Shown here: piece after piece, positions 1 to 13,465 of the stretch
How positions within the stretch are numbered: position 1 is the stretch's first letter
How the letters are laid out: every line of letters starts with the position of its first letter
Assembly (NCBI RefSeq): GCF_004798865.1
Contig: NW_025336480.1
Coordinates: 20,399,522 to 20,463,521 of the forward strand
Direction of reading: 5' to 3'
From: Varanus komodoensis
Lineage: Eukaryota > Chordata > Lepidosauria > Squamata > Varanidae
DNA length: 64,000 bases
Translations under genes and position numbers: made by a program
The notes under the pieces: model-generated
What the model was told of the DNA's origin: nothing
Databases searched by the model: none
What the model saw: only the letters and a program-made list of their open reading frames with translations

Positions 1-356
1 TGTCAGAAGATACTATCCAACAATCCATTTCTGATGTCACTCCTCCTAAGCTTTGATAATCAAAGTAACATTTAACATGTGTGATCAACCCAATTTCCCG
101 TGTACCATGTGATGCTCTCTCAGGTAAAGTACCTTTCAATCCTTGAAGTGGGACCATTTTTTATATGCTGGTCTTTGTATCATGTTGTCCAGCTGGGAGT
201 GTTATACATGTATGCTAAGTTGTACTGAAAACCTGAGCTGGGCTGGGGGTGGATGCTGATTTTTCAGAGACTTGGGGAAGGTAAGATAAAATGGGCAGCC
301 TCTGCTGAAGCACTGGCAGAGTAGACTGCTCTGCCTCAGACTGTGGATGGGGGGTG

Positions 357-398
357 ACTTCATGGGGGGAATAAACTACTTCATGGGGGGAGTAAACT
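357..398. repeat. 21-bp tandem duplication (2 units)
   Basis: Two head-to-tail 21-bp units (357-377 and 378-398), each containing ACTTCATGGGGGG, differ at one base (AATAAACT against AGTAAACT). This is a small local duplication with no known function. Confidence 0.85.
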
Positions 399-3079
399 AC
401 CTACAGGCTTGAAAAAAACAACACAGCAAGAACACAAGTCCTTGACCAGCCTGCCCCCCATTCTGCTTGTTTTCTGAATGCAGAGCATTTTAAAATGTAG
501 GATTATATACCTGCGGCCTGAAGTTTTGGCCTCCATGCTGCCACCCCACAGCTCTACAGAGTTGCATGGCCACGTCTGAGTAGTGTGGAATTGGAGAAGT
601 GGCTGCAATGAGAAGAGGGAAATTCCATCCCGCACTTCATCTTTGTACGGTTCTCAACTATCAGTGCTGGATTAGGGCAATGCTATGGTGGAATCAGACG
701 AAACACCTCTTTATATTCCGTAGAGGAGACCACCTGTTTGCAGCCCAAATAATAAGCTCTTATCATTCATCTCAAATCCAAATGCAGAGCATTACTACAG
801 GAGGCATTCCTCCAGCACTCCTCATTTCCTACTCACAGTTGCTTATGGATTCTAATGGCAATGTTTCTATCCTTGAGTTTGTTTTCTGTGTCCAGACGGC
901 ATTGTCAGTGCTTTTTATTTAGAACAGAGAAAATGCAGCATGTGATTGTGGAAGTGAAAGAAAGCATGATTGCTCTGGGGGTGCGTAATGTATGTGTGCT
1001 ATTCCACTATATCAAACTGCCATTGCCAAAAAGAGGTTATGTAGCAGAAGCGCAGGAATCACTCCTCGTGTAGCACCTGAATCTCATTTCTGCAACAAAC
1101 CAAAAGCAGATACAGCAGATACACAGCTTCATGTAGGGGAAGAAACTCACAACTGCACAAGGAGTACTTACTTTTAGCTCATCTTCAGCTTGAACAACTG
1201 AACTAAACATTACTGAGAGGTGGGGGGTTTTTTGTTTTTCGTTTCTTTTGGTTATGCATTCTTATAGCCAGTTCATAGAAGATGTTATCATGTACAAAGG
1301 AACATTATGTTTAATTCCTCAATGCTGTGACTCTTGGTCTTGGGGAAAAAAGAACACTGAATGCACAGGTTCAAGCTGAGTTCAACTTTGCCACAAAAAA
1401 TGCCATCTATCTGCTGTCTCCCCTAATGTCTCCCCCATTATTTTTCCCATCCATATATCTGTGCGCACACATTCACATGAAGCTGCCTTATCCTGGCCAG
1501 ACCATTGATTCACACATCTTGACAGAGGGTTAAGGCTGCAATGTGCGTGATGTACATGCAACCCCCTTTTTTCATTTAGAAGCCCTGCTCAGGGGTTATC
1601 ATGCTGTTCAAACCCAGCAAGCGTGGAGTATGTGAGGTTAAACAATCTCCAAGAACTAACAGACCAGTATTCAACTTTTGCACAACCACACTCTCCAGGT
1701 TTGCACTATGTAAAGCGGCACCACAGCATATTCCAGGTTACATAAACATGTTGTGCCTATTAGGTCTGTGATGCTTCTTTTGGACAGGGAAATGTGCACA
1801 CTGTTCGTAACAAAGCATTTCTCTACCCCTCCCCATGCTCAAATTTGCTAGATGGATTGAAAGAACACAATCCTTTCCTCTGACAGTTGCAAAAAGAAGA
1901 TGGGATACAGATTTCTTCTTTCTAGACTCCTAGAGTGTTACAGAGGTATGGAGAAGGTACAGGGAATGGAAAGCTAGCAGGTCAGTATTTATAAACTGCT
2001 ATAATATGGGGATATAAGCTTTCTGCCCATGGGGGGGGGGGGGGGCGGCAAAAATCCCTTCGGCACTTCACTTTTCAACTGACAGCTGTCAAGGGTGTGC
2101 AGACCAGCCCATACACAGCTTTGCTTGGTCACAAGTGGCAAGGGACTTTTTGCCACTTTTGCCAGTTAGCTCACTTGCCATCTCCCAGGCTGGGAACAGC
2201 CTGCTGGGTTTGGATGACATGACAACTGATTGTGTGTGTGTGTTTGTGCGTGCGCGAGGAGGGGGTGCATCACCCATACAACAAGCCACGGGTTCTCTGG
2301 GTGTCTTGTTCCTGAAAATAAGTCAGCCTTTGGGACATGATCTTCCTGCCTTTGGACAACACAATAACCCACTACGTCCAGTTACCCACAAGGGGTTGTT
2401 GTGTGGTGTGACCCAGATGTTGTCTGTGGTGACTCAGACTAAATGGCCCTGGAGACTAACAGTAAGGCAGGGAACTGAGCAATGTTCCTGCCAAGAGGAA
2501 GGGGCATTAGAAACGCCTTTTCTTTAACAGATGTCTGGTATAGAGCCCCAAAGCAGATCCTCAGCATCGCTATTTAAACTAGCTGCAAGCAGCAAGTGGT
2601 GTGGTCTGCCTCTTCCAGAGGCAAGCCAGAGGGCCAAACTTGGACATATCATGCAAGCAAATGGGGAGAGGAAAAAGCTGTCTACTTTTTGCAGCTGAAG
2701 TCTGGATGAGAAGCTGGGCCTGCATAACCTCTTGGGAGCAGAATGATCCTGGGCCTAGAGTCCAAGACCAGTAGCCAGGACCCTTCTCAGTCAGCTGCCA
2801 TTGGTTTCATTTCCCTTCAGTCTGGGTTTTCTGCCTTGGATGAACTGTAATGAGAAATAGTTGAGGATCTGGAAGAAGCTTCATGTTGGATACTGTTGTC
2901 ACATATACAGAGGTAGGACTTGGAAATACTGATTTCTGAGACTCCAGAGAACAACTGGCAGTCAATATACAGTTTGTGGCTTCTCCGCCATCCCTGTGCC
3001 TGTTTTTTGTTTGGCTTTTTTTGGTGATGCCTCCAGCTCCTTGCAGAAGCATCTGCCTCCCGCTTTTCTTTTTCATCTT
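399..3079. other. Unassigned non-coding stretch
   Basis: I recognise no gene or mobile element here. The open frames are short, overlap on both strands and resemble nothing known to me. The notable local feature is a run of 15 G at 2,031-2,045. A GT-rich stretch lies near 2,231-2,260. Confidence 0.5.
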
Positions 3080-3272
3080 TTCTTGTATTATAATGTGGAA
3101 TTGCAATGGATTTAATTGACAGTGCTAGCACCTGATGCACACAAGATGCTCAACACAGTGAAGTGCAAACTGTTTTTTATTATGACAAAAAGTTAGGTAA
3201 ACAAAAGCAAACATTTGTAAGACCACAAAATGTGGAAGAGTTAAAGGGTGTGACTACTTCTGCAAAGCACTG
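3080..3272 (-). mobile_element. Tc1/mariner transposon end (truncated)
   Basis: The right edge reads GGGTGTGACTACTTCTGCAA followed by AGCACTG and then TA. In reverse complement this is the typical Tc1-like terminal repeat, beginning CAGTGCTTTGCAGAAG and followed by a TA target. The inner part (ACAAGATGCTCAACAC, then TTACAAATG on the other strand) also matches the Tc1 3' region as I remember it. The opposite terminal repeat and the transposase are not present nearby, so this is a remnant. The left limit is approximate. Confidence 0.6.
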
Positions 3273-3274
3273 TA

Positions 3275-5430
3275 TGTACAACATACATAATGTACATTGA
3301 TTCATTTTAAGATACTTTATTCAGCTTTGTAGCATTAATTAGTGATGCATTCTAAAACAAAAAGTCACTCTTAAGAGTCATAGTTTTGAAAACGCCCAGA
3401 TTCTCTTGGTGGAGAAGGAAGCTGGTGTGATGTTGCAGGGGGAATCATGTCAAGTCCATGCCAGAATACCTTCATTCCTATTGGATTATTCTGACTGACA
3501 AGCTGGAAAGACTGGAAATTTAATTAGTCCAAATTAATTGGCATGGTGAGTGAATGATATTTAGATGAGATACGATCTGTGTGTTTTTGCTGGAGGTATA
3601 GCTGTTTTAGAATAGAATGGCTTACATTGCGCAACAATATCTGGTCACAGAAACATAGTTTCAGTTTATAGCATTCTAATAACCCAACCTTAACAGGGAT
3701 TAAAACATGAGCATTTGGTAAAATCTTTACATTTCCCTAAAAAGGGAAGTCTGAGTAGATGGAAGCTGGAATGAATTGAAGACAAGAAGGAACAAAGAGC
3801 AGCGAAATGAGCCAGGCCTTCTCTATCTGCCTTACTTGTAATCTTCTGGTATTGAACAGTAACAAGGTGTCTTAGTAGTATGCATGCATTAGGAAGGGGG
3901 ATGCATCAGGAAAACTGGACCGAAGCCACAGTTTGGTGGTTTCAGGCAGCCTGTAGCCCTGACCTCTTTAACCCATGCAGACATTGGGAATCTGAGAAAC
4001 TGCTGCGGCACCACCACAAAATCCCTAATTGATGATCACCACTTTGGCATTTACCTGTTGCATTGATGGATCTCAGGCTGGGCCACTCTCAGCAATGCTT
4101 TTGTTTCATGTCTATTGTACACCGCTGAGGGATTGTCTAGTGCACCTCATTACTGGCAATGCAATCCAGTCCATGCTTCTTTTCAATACGTATTTTGGCA
4201 ATGTCCAGTAGTTGCTTCTTTTTGGGAGGAGGTGATTACATAGATAAATTTTGTATCAGGATGGTCTTCAACATCCAGTGGCGGAAGCATTTTTCAAAAT
4301 TATTTACTTGCTTAATGGAAATCAACCAATAGCTTTTGTGCCATTTTGACAGCTAGAAGACGAATATCACCAAATTGGAAGGATACGCACTCACCTGCTA
4401 TAGTGCAATGGACACTCAGAAGACGTCTGAGTGATGTGTAGATGCCAATTTCAAATGAATATTCAATTTGGAAACGTGCTCTGCTTTTACTGAAGCCTAG
4501 GTACAGTTGCTAGAAAATGGCAGTTGCTAGAACACTGATGAAAAAAGCCATGTATGCATTTTTCTAAAGGAACAGTAAAAATACCCTTGTTTGAAAAGAA
4601 CCGTGTGTCCACATGGAGCACCCCATGGTTGCCACTGCAGATGCTGCCCTGGGGATCCTTGCTGTAGCCAGTCAAACTGTACTGACTGGAACACTGTTGA
4701 GACGGAAGAATCAGAAAACAGGACCTGGGAGGGGGAATAACTTCTTCTGTTGTAAGGCTTTCATCCAGATTTAAGCTGGATCAACCGCACTGCCAGAAGT
4801 GGACTTCCCTGTCCCCTCCCTCCCTTCATGGCCTCTCCAGCCCCATGAAAATGTGCTACAGAGAATCGGGAGATACTGCTGAACAGAATGAGCTGCAGCA
4901 TGGGAGGGAAGGGAGACGGATCCCCAAAAACTGGGCAGAGGGGCCTTTGACAAACAGACCCCCTTCCTCTCATGCAAGGCAGAAGCAAAGCCCAGAATCA
5001 AAGTGGGTTCTCTACTCCCACCTCCCCCCCAAAAAAGAATTTCTGATCTGCTGCACCCATGCAGCCTAGCCCAGCCTGTTAAAAAAAGACAGAGAAAAAG
5101 GCAGGCAGACAGAAAGAAATGCTTACACCTTTGGATGCACACCGAAGGATTAAAAGTGAGATATATTTATTGAGGCATCCTCATATTGTGCCAGCTTAGC
5201 AGACGCTCCTGGCTGCACTGCTGAGCTGCATCAGCAGATGCATCACCTCTTTCAGTCGGCCAGATTCCACTGCAGGACAATCTTTAGGGCTGCATTCTGG
5301 GGGAGGGCAAAAGAGGGGGTCAAAATACCCCAAATGGAAGCTTCAAGCTCTTCCTGCCAGTTAATCAAGCCTTAACCAACATGTTAGCCTCTTCAAATAA
5401 GCAAAAAACACTACAAAGCCTCCATGATTA
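3275..5430. other. Unassigned non-coding stretch
   Basis: No recognisable gene or repeat. The overlapping frames at 4,761-5,142 on the minus strand and 4,845-5,069 on the plus strand are mutual shadows over purine/pyrimidine-biased DNA and show no domain. Confidence 0.45.
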
Positions 5431-5434
5431 GTGG

Positions 5435-5667
5435 TTGGGGGAAAGGGGATGGGGCTAGGAAAAGCTTCCTCACTGTCAGAGCAATACAACAGTGGAACCA
5501 GCTGCCCAGAGGGGTGGTGGGCTCTCCCACACTACAGACATTCAGAAAGAAACTGGACAGTTATCTGAGTAGGAAGGTGTAACTTGGTGTCCTGCAGCAG
5601 CAGGGGGTTGGACCCCATGGCCTTCTTGGCCCCTTCTAACTCTACTATTCTATGATTCTACATTCCT
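5435..5667 (+). mobile_element. CR1 LINE 3' end
   Basis: The segment carries the CR1 3'-end signature. It contains a region coding the 'GGAACCAGCTGCCCAGAGG' stretch, then GGGCTCTCCCAC, then GGGGTTGGACCCCATGGCC, and it ends in CTACTATTCTATGATTCTA, the octamer-like tail expected of CR1. It is 5' truncated, as most CR1 copies are, with only the 3' untranslated end and the last bit of ORF2 left. Confidence 0.85.
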
Positions 5668-8600
5668 CTGGAAAGGGCTAGGCAGAGACTCCCTGAGAGC
5701 CAGACCTGCTGAGAGCCCTCTGGCCCTCCCTGGGATAGCAAGCAGCCTGTCACACTGGCTCTCATGTCACGGGATCCATCCAGGCTGCAAGTCCCCAGCT
5801 GGCCATTTGCAAGGGGCTGGCGCAGGGTTGAGGGCAGCTGTGCCTCTCACCTTAACGGGGCCCCAATGCCAAACCAAGTAAAGGGCCTTTGCACTGCTGT
5901 TTAAGCTCCCAGGGCTGGGAGGGCAGAGAAGCAGCAGGAAGGAGGGCTGGATACGGCATTGCCTCCGTACAGAATGAGTCTCTTTCCTTTTAAGTTCCGA
6001 TGCTTAGAAGTCTTGGTTAGGGAAATGAATCATAGGCTAGTAGTCAATTCAGTATAGCAGGCCAAAAATGTGCAGCCATGAAAAATTCACCGGAACTCTT
6101 CAATCAACAAGTCATGATTCTGGACTAAAATGGGGTGATAAAGATACACATGCCAAAAGGCGGCAAGCATCTCACAAGCGTTTTCAGCCTGCCTGAAGTA
6201 AGTTGTTCCCCATCCTCATTTGGTAAGTCTTTAGGAGCTACAAAAAGTGGGGGAGACATTTTCAAAACAGTCTCTTCCCACTCCCAGTAACCAAATACAC
6301 ATGCCTACAGCACACCACTCCCCAGTAGCTGCCATTTGTGCTCCTGAGTGATGCTCTTTGCAGCCTCAAGCTGTCTCCAAGCCTCCCTCAAACAAACCGC
6401 TCCATTCCCCCTTTCTCCCACTTTCCTCTCCCAACTGGATAACAATTTTGCTGTGACTGGCTGTAGCGCATATTCAGTCCTTCTGGAGCTGTTCTGGGGA
6501 TACTGCCCCTCAGCCTTTTTTTCCCCTCAAAGAATGTATCGATCAGGTTTATATTCCTCCTTTTTTCTTTACAAAGAACTTCCTCTTGCTTCTCAGGGGC
6601 CCCATCTGGCTACAGCCCTGTCCCTGCTGCTCACCACAACACCATCCTATTGCTATTCTGCAGCACCCAGATCTGCTACTATAAGGAGTGGTTTATGTAG
6701 TACATGGCTAAATCGCCACCTCTGTTTTGTTGTGAAAATGAGGGGGGCATGCCTGGGTCTCCAGGTGTTCTCTCAGACCTGCTTAACATCAGCAGGGCTA
6801 GCTACATATTGACCCCTCAGGTCTGCTTTGGGACCAACTCATAGAAAGCCACCTCGGTTTCTACCCTATTTTTCAAAGTGCACAGTTTTCTAGGGGGTAA
6901 ATGCCCCCAGTATCTTGGTACATGCATGCTCTTTCCCAGATACTTGATTATGAACAGCAAAAATCTTTCCCTGCCCCACCCAACCTCTGCAAAGCAGACT
7001 TGAAATGAATACGGGGGGGGGGGGAGCCGAGCCTCCCCCTTGTCTCCCAGCTCTGTCGAGAGAGGGAGAGAGAGGGAGAGAGAGGAGAGTCCACTCACAC
7101 AGCAGCCCCGCTGTGCAGCTGCATTTCCTCACTGGGCAGGCAAGACCGCCCTCTGCCCTCTGCCCCTGCCTGCTTTCAGGAAGCGAACGGGATGCCCATT
7201 TCTGCTTTTCTCTATCTGGGAAGCAGCGGGTGGCTGCAGCCAGGGGGCTCCTATTCCTAGCAATCACTGTGCAGCTAGCTACTCAGCCTTCCTTGATTTA
7301 TCTATTCCCAGTAAGGAAGACGAGAGGAGAAGTGGTGGGAAAACACCGGAGAGCTGCACATGAATGGCAACAAGGTCTGTCCGAACTCACTGCAGCGAGG
7401 CAGCACAATTCCACAGGGAGACCTTCATCTGGAGGCACCCAGCAAGGGCTGCTCCTGCACCACAAATGCTCCCAAAGGAGCAGGGAGGCCGATCTGGAGG
7501 CATTTCATTTGTGAGACCGTCAGAGGAGAACCCATTTGCAGGGACGTACATCACGGAGCAGCGCCACGCCATATATCACGTTTCAAAGCCACCTGAAGTC
7601 CCGATCAGATGCCAGTGAATTTATGATTTGTGCAGCTTCTCCCTCTCCCACAGGACTTCAGAGCGGCTGCCAGGGTGTGAGCAAGCAGCCGAGACCTCGT
7701 GGAAGTCAGCCACTCACTCCATGCACCCTCTCCTGGCTCAAAAATCGCCATCTACCCATTCAATTCACTCGCACATCTTCTCTGTTCCAACCCCCGCCCC
7801 CACGCTCTGCTCGGTACTTCATGCCTAAAAATTAAGCTTTGCAGATGCCGTCCTTTTCTTTTAATGAAATCGCCATCTATTTCAAAGCCCATGAAGAGCG
7901 CTTATCTCTTTATGGTGCCCCATGATAACTTATCATTCACTGGACTTCACTTTTGTGATGAATGAGGACCAATAACACATGCTTTCTAACAGCTCTATTT
8001 AAACTAGCTCCACAGTTGAAACAAATCATTCCAACAGCGGTTCTGAATTATGCATGGCACCATTCAGAAGCCAAGGGCGGGTTATTCTTCAGCATTCACG
8101 GGGCTTAAGATCTTCAGACAGGAATTACTCAAGCCGATGTAAGTTCTAATTATTGCCAAGTCAGAATTAAACCAAGGGAGGGGGAAGGAAATGTAAATCT
8201 CCAGGGATTGTTGAGCCACTGAAGTCCTGGGGGGACGGGTGGGAGTGGGGAGAGATCAACGCTTTTTTCATAGCCGGCAACAAGCAGAACACAGAGGCAT
8301 CACCTCGGCTGACTCAGATCAGGTTTCGTTTCTCATTGTTTAGAGCACGTTTGCTTTTAGTAGCAGTCTACACATACCTTCTCCTGAACCCAAGCCCCCA
8401 TTTTCTTCCCAAAGTAGGGGCACCCATCGTTTTGTTTTAGAACTGATGTCCCTCAGGATGCATTGCAGAGTGAAGTGCCAGTCACTCTTCCCCAGGATTT
8501 CCTACCTTCCAGGCATCCTTTCTACATTGATACGGAAGGCCAAGCACTGTGCTTGATGGGTCCCTTCCTCTCACAGTGAGAAGGCACACCCAAGGTGAGA

Positions 8601-9837
8601 GTGGGAAAGAGAGACTGGAGGCCCCACTCTGTAATGGAGCTCTCTGCACCCCTACATGTGGCACATGGGATCACACAGACACAGAGTAGGGCAAATGTCA
8701 CAGGAAGAGGCTGAAGTGGGATGGCACTGTGATACCGCGAACCGGGCATCACGGGGTGTTCGTCTAGAGCCCAGGCATGGTGTTGAAGTGCCACCATGTC
8801 CTATTCAGCAGGCAAGCTCTCTGCCGCAGCAGAAGCTAAAATGGGTAGGTTTTATACACATTGAATAGCAACAACTACAATAACAGGCTGAAGGAAAAGC
8901 CCCTTGGGATGGCCTGACTCAGCCCTGCCTGATCAAAATTCCAGGGCAACAAGAGGCCCAGAGGGAAGAGGGGTGGAAAGAGAGGCAGCAGACATGGCCC
9001 AACCAGGGATGTGAATATTTTGATATTATAGAAAGAAGGCTTTTAACCTTCATATGTTGGAAGCTTCTCTCCCCCTGCCCTTTATAATCCAGCTCCTCCC
9101 TCCCTCCCCCTTCCCCCCACACCTTCTTTCTCTGACCACAAAACAGAAGGTGGAGCTGGAGATGAGGGGAAGGTGTGAGTAAAGTTCTGATATGAGTATC
9201 TTGTCCTCTGTACAGAAAAAAACACGTCTTTGGAATATCAAATATTATTCGTATGGACAGAGAAAACAGAAATACATACGCATTGCAGAAGAGTGCTTCA
9301 TAACAACTGACTTCAATCAAGCTAAATTAACACCTTATTTGAAACTGGGCTGATGTAGGCGAATTTTAAAGGCAAGCATACTTACTTCTTCACAGATTAC
9401 CATTCCATTCAAAGTAACGGACACCAGTCAGTGGTGGGTTTAACCCCCCCCCACCCCCGCCGGGTTCCTGAAGCACTGTGGGGCTCTAGAGCTGCACCAG
9501 GGAGGCTCCCAACTCTCTAGGGCAGTTCGGGGGAGAAGGAAAAAAGAAACTTCCGTTACGCCCCAGCTAACAGCAGCTTGAGCCCTGAAATGGAAGAGTT
9601 AGGGGCTGTCCCAAGGCATCTTGGCCCCAGAGGCAACGCATCAAATGGGACGCACAAGATCCCCGGGAAACCCCCCGGAGTGCCTCTCCTCCTCCCAGGC
9701 AGTGATGACGACGACGATGATAGAGTCACAGCACAAGCAGCAAAGCACCTGCATAAATAGTTTGATTGTGTTGCTGGACGTCCTAAGAAAGAGCATCGCA
9801 GAGGCAAGCAGAACGCTACCAGGGCAAGCAACTTGCA
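5668..9837. other. Unassigned stretch, partly GC-biased
   Basis: No gene or mobile element recognised. A run of 12 G lies at 7,013-7,024, followed by a GAGA-rich purine tract to about 7,085. From about 7,100 to 8,350 the sequence looks unique and has many overlapping chance frames on both strands. Between 7,840 and 8,170 it becomes balanced in composition with homeobox/octamer-like words such as ATTATGCAT. A C-rich tract lies near 9,440-9,462, and a GAC/GAT triplet stretch lies near 9,705-9,722. Confidence 0.4.
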
Positions 9838-9955
9838 GCCCCCCAGGCGCTGAACTGCAACTCCCATCAGCCTTGGCCGGCATAGCTAATGGTAAAGGAT
9901 GTTGGGAGTCCCAATCCAACAACATGCTGGGTGCTAAGCTTCCCACCACTGAATC
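9838..9955 (+). mobile_element. hAT-like palindromic MITE fragment
   Basis: It contains GAACTGCAACTCCCATCAGC followed by TTGGCCGGCATAGCTAATGG, the core of a very common squamate MITE (consensus as I recall it: GGACTACAACTCCCATCAGC...GGCCATGG). The other arm, GTTGGGAGTCCCAATCCAAC, follows. The copy is diverged and its ends are approximate. Confidence 0.6.
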
Positions 9956-10250
9956 CTAGCCACCTTTTGCTCTACTTTTTACCACGAGTTCTCACTTCAG
10001 CATCATGTAAGGCGTATTAGTGGTCTCCTCACCGAGTTTCTTCTCTGGTGGGCTAGGAAACAAATAATATTTTTCTCACTCGGTTTAAAACCTGGCTTAT
10101 GTGCAGTGGCAACGCTAATCTGCGTAAAGAGTGGCGGCAGGGAAGAGTGCCGTACGCATGCATGGAGGATCTATCAAGCCACAATAAAAAGGTGTGACTG
10201 CGTCTGCAGAGTGTCCCCAGACAGAGCGCAGAGCTGCATCCTCCCAAGCC

Positions 10251-10280
10251 ATCCCATCCCATCCCATCCCCTCCCCTCCC
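10251..10280. repeat. ATCCC/CTCCC pentanucleotide microsatellite
   Basis: Four ATCCC units followed by two CTCCC units. Adjacent units differ by one base. Confidence 0.9.
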
Positions 10281-10659
10281 ACGGAGCACACACAGTGCGT
10301 GGTGGCAGCGCTGCATCTGAATTAGGACTCCGATTTTCAGTTATGTATAGTAGCACCACCCAGACACCCTGGAGGACTGTGAAAGTGTAAAATGAAACAA
10401 ATACTCGCCTCTGAGGACCTCGCAGTCTACTTTTTGGAGACTGGAAATTCCTGAATCAGCTACTGTTTCTCCTGACATGCTCACATATCGGTTACAAGCG
10501 TATGGGCTCCTTTTTCAAAAAATAGCAAGTGGCTAAATCCTGTTTCCAGCCTTTTTTGTTAAAGCAAAGTGGTGGCATGAGCAGCTTCTCCTTTCTTCTT
10601 TGCTCCTTTCTTGCACAAACAAACTTTTCCAAGTAACAGGACTGATGCTTAAGGATCCC

Positions 10660-10770
10660 CAGAGTGACAACCATGTTAGTCTGTTGCAACAGAACCTCAG
10701 ACAGCTTAATTTATTCTGTCCTAAGCTTTCATGGACTAGAGCTCAGACACATGAGGTGCCATCCTGAGAG
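10660..10770 (+). repeat. Interspersed repeat, class unsure (AAGCTTTCATGGACTAGAGC family)
   Basis: It contains ACCATGTTAGTCTGTTGCAA and CTAAGCTTTCATGGACTAGA. Both are words I know from a repeat widespread in turtles and lizards (GTTAGTCT...ACTAACAAATTTATT...AAGCTTTCGTGGACTAGAG). I cannot name its class with confidence. A second copy lies at 39,065-39,150, and a reverse-oriented scrap lies at 53,365-53,400. Confidence 0.55.
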
Positions 10771-10775
10771 GCAGG

Positions 10776-13465
10776 TCTGTATGCACAGGACTGTGGTCAG
10801 TGTGAGGGGAACCGTAAACAGCAAGATCAGAGGAAAAGCGGAGGCAGTGCACCAGTTCACACGCAACACCTAAACCCATCTGGTTCCAAGTGAACAAGCT
10901 GGGATGAGGCCAACACTGCCCTGGGTTGACAAATTCCCCTCCCCTCTTATTCTTCCACAAAGACCGGAAGAGGATTGGGCTCACATTTAGTTTTCCATTT
11001 CTTGGCTTATGACGATGTATGAACCAGAGACTGTGGGTTATACCATGGATGGACAACTTCCCTCAGGCCGAGTGCCACATGCCAGGGGAAGGAGGCCAGA
11101 GCCAAAGCGGGCACAGCTGCACTGTGCCAATTCTACGTGGATTCCTTTGTTTCCTTACCTTTCCTATGCTCAGATTTAACAGCACAGGCTGCTCCTCATA
11201 CTTACTGACCCGTTGGCTCCTTCTCCCCATGGATGGAAGAGAGGCACTTTAAAATATCCCCCCCCCACCCTTTCCTTTCCCTTCAAGCAGCCCACGACTG
11301 CTTCAGCTCCCCCTCCAATAAACCTTTCTAAGTGTGCTTGATCATATTTAATCCACGTCCCTTTTGGAGCACATGTCACTAAGAAGCACCTGCTGGCTGA
11401 CTGGCAAGACCGCAGAGGCCTCTCGCCAGGGAGCGTGACCGTCTCCATCCTCAGAGGAAATGATGGCAAACCCCTCCGAGAGTGGCTGCTTATACTGGTG
11501 CCAGGTAGTTTCTAGTGTGACATCTGAACCTGGACACATGTGGTTGGTTGTGCTCAAACCTTCCAGAGCTACTCCAACAACAAAGTGTAGGCTAACTGCG
11601 AGGTTAAACAAGAGTGTCTGGACCCGGATGCTGTGCTAACAACCTCTGAATTGGGCATTTGTAGCTTGGTTACTGAAACTGGAAACAACTCCTGGGAGGG
11701 ATCACATGACATCCTAAGTCGCACTGTGTGGGACGTTGCTCAGCAGGGCTTGCAAGCCAGCATGCCCTGGACATGTCCACCGAGATATCCTCCCCCATCA
11801 TTTCCCCCTTTCCCCCCATCTCCTCACATGTCTGCATGACACCCAAGTGCTGCTCAAGAACGCTGGAGAGAATATTTGGAAAACTCAAAACAAAACCCCA
11901 CAAAAAACCCTATGCTACACTAAGGTCTTAGCACTGGGAACCACAGTGGAGAAAGTTCAGACAGGCACACAAATTGCATTAGAAACGGAGCCTCTGTTTT
12001 GCATGTGGATAACGCTTATGAACAACAGTATAGCCTCAAAACCATTGATTGTGAGATAGTAATTTAATGTAATCTGAAACTTGTTTTCCAAACCTCCTGT
12101 AATCTTCGGGGAACTCCTTCCACATCAGTTTGTCTGCCAAGGAGCTTCGCGTGTCCTCTGAGAAAGTCCTCTGCACAGCATTCTGGGGCACCATCTGGGC
12201 TGCACGCTCGGGTCACAAAAGCCAGGACTCTCAGTGCATGGGCAGAGAATGCCCTCTCTCCCTGGGGCAACGCACTGAAGGGAATGCTACAGTCACCTGG
12301 GGAAGCTTGTTGGTGCTCCCTGGTACAGTCATCCAGGACAGCTTGTCAGCAGGGTGGTCATTTATGCATGGCCAAAAAGGGCATGGATCACTCACTCACA
12401 TATGTGTATATAATTTGCATATACTTACAGGTGTATACATAACTATTATAATTCAGATAGATATACAGTATATTGCACCATGGTTCAGAAGACTGTGACC
12501 AGGTAGTCTGTATCTTTGCTTGTGCTGTCTTCATTTTTAAGCTAGAATTGGACAGAGGAAGGGCAATGACCTCTTCATATAGAGGACTGTCCTCTGGCAG
12601 TCCTTCAGATAGAGGACTGTCCTCTGTTTAAAACAAAAACAAAAGGATACATTTCTCCCTCCCCGCCCTCAACCTTCTCATTCAGGGACTCCCAATAAGC
12701 TTTGACAGATTTTCCCAGAATTCCATTTTGGATCCAGAGTATGTGTGAAGATTGGAGCAAGGCAGAAAGCTGTTCTCCAGATGTTTTCCCCAGTATTCAA
12801 GATCACTGGCCGTGCTCACAAGAGTGTCTGAGCCCTGAACTCTCAAACATCTAGAGCTGTTTACCCCTGGATTAGCGTACAGAAAGATCTGCTGGCAAGA
12901 TCAAGTAATTGTTTTGATGCATAATTTTTAAAATTTTAATGAAGTACATTTGAAAATACAAGCAACAAAAAGGAAATACACTGCATAAGACTACAAGATC
13001 ACTAATTAAGAGAAAAAGTAGAACTTACTGATGAAAGACCTTAGTACTTCTTGTCTTTGCCCATCCTGATGCATGTGTGTGTGCTACAAAGCCTTGGAAA
13101 CATAAATGATACTGAATGTGTGATTTGTTAGGAATTGTGCCAGTTTTTCACTAACAGAAAGCACAGAGATGACCCAATTCTCATCAGGGCTGGGGAGGGA
13201 AAATTTAATCCCCCCACCACCACCACCACTGCAGTCCCCATGAAAGGTCCTGCCCCAATACCATTAGCTTCTGAAAGAACACTTCCATTGGTAGAAATGC
13301 AAATCGGGGCCTGCCAGCACTTATTATTTATTAAGAATAATTCTGGAGTGGTTACTAATTTTACACTTAATGCTACCTGCAGTTTGCCCATGCAGTGGCT
13401 GAACAGCAGATTAACAGCCTCAAGTGGGCATTTCCTAGTTGTGCAACTGATATTCTGCTGGAAGC
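10776..13465. other. Unassigned non-coding stretch
   Basis: No gene recognised. Apart from the palindromic duplication listed at 12,579-12,626, I see nothing clearly repetitive. The segment 12,064-12,330 contains coding-like phrases (GGGCATTCTCTGCCC on the minus strand) that could be an old LINE scrap, but I could not match it. Confidence 0.4.
12579..12626. repeat. Duplicated 15-bp palindrome
   Basis: ATAGAGGACTGTCCTCTG occurs at 12,579-12,596 and again at 12,609-12,626, a 30-bp period. Each copy holds a perfect palindrome AGAGGAC-T-GTCCTCT. Confidence 0.85.

Noticed and set aside
6348-6812. 154-codon plus frame
   Set aside because: No recognisable domain, no splice context, and hydrophobic/serine-rich composition typical of pyrimidine-rich DNA.
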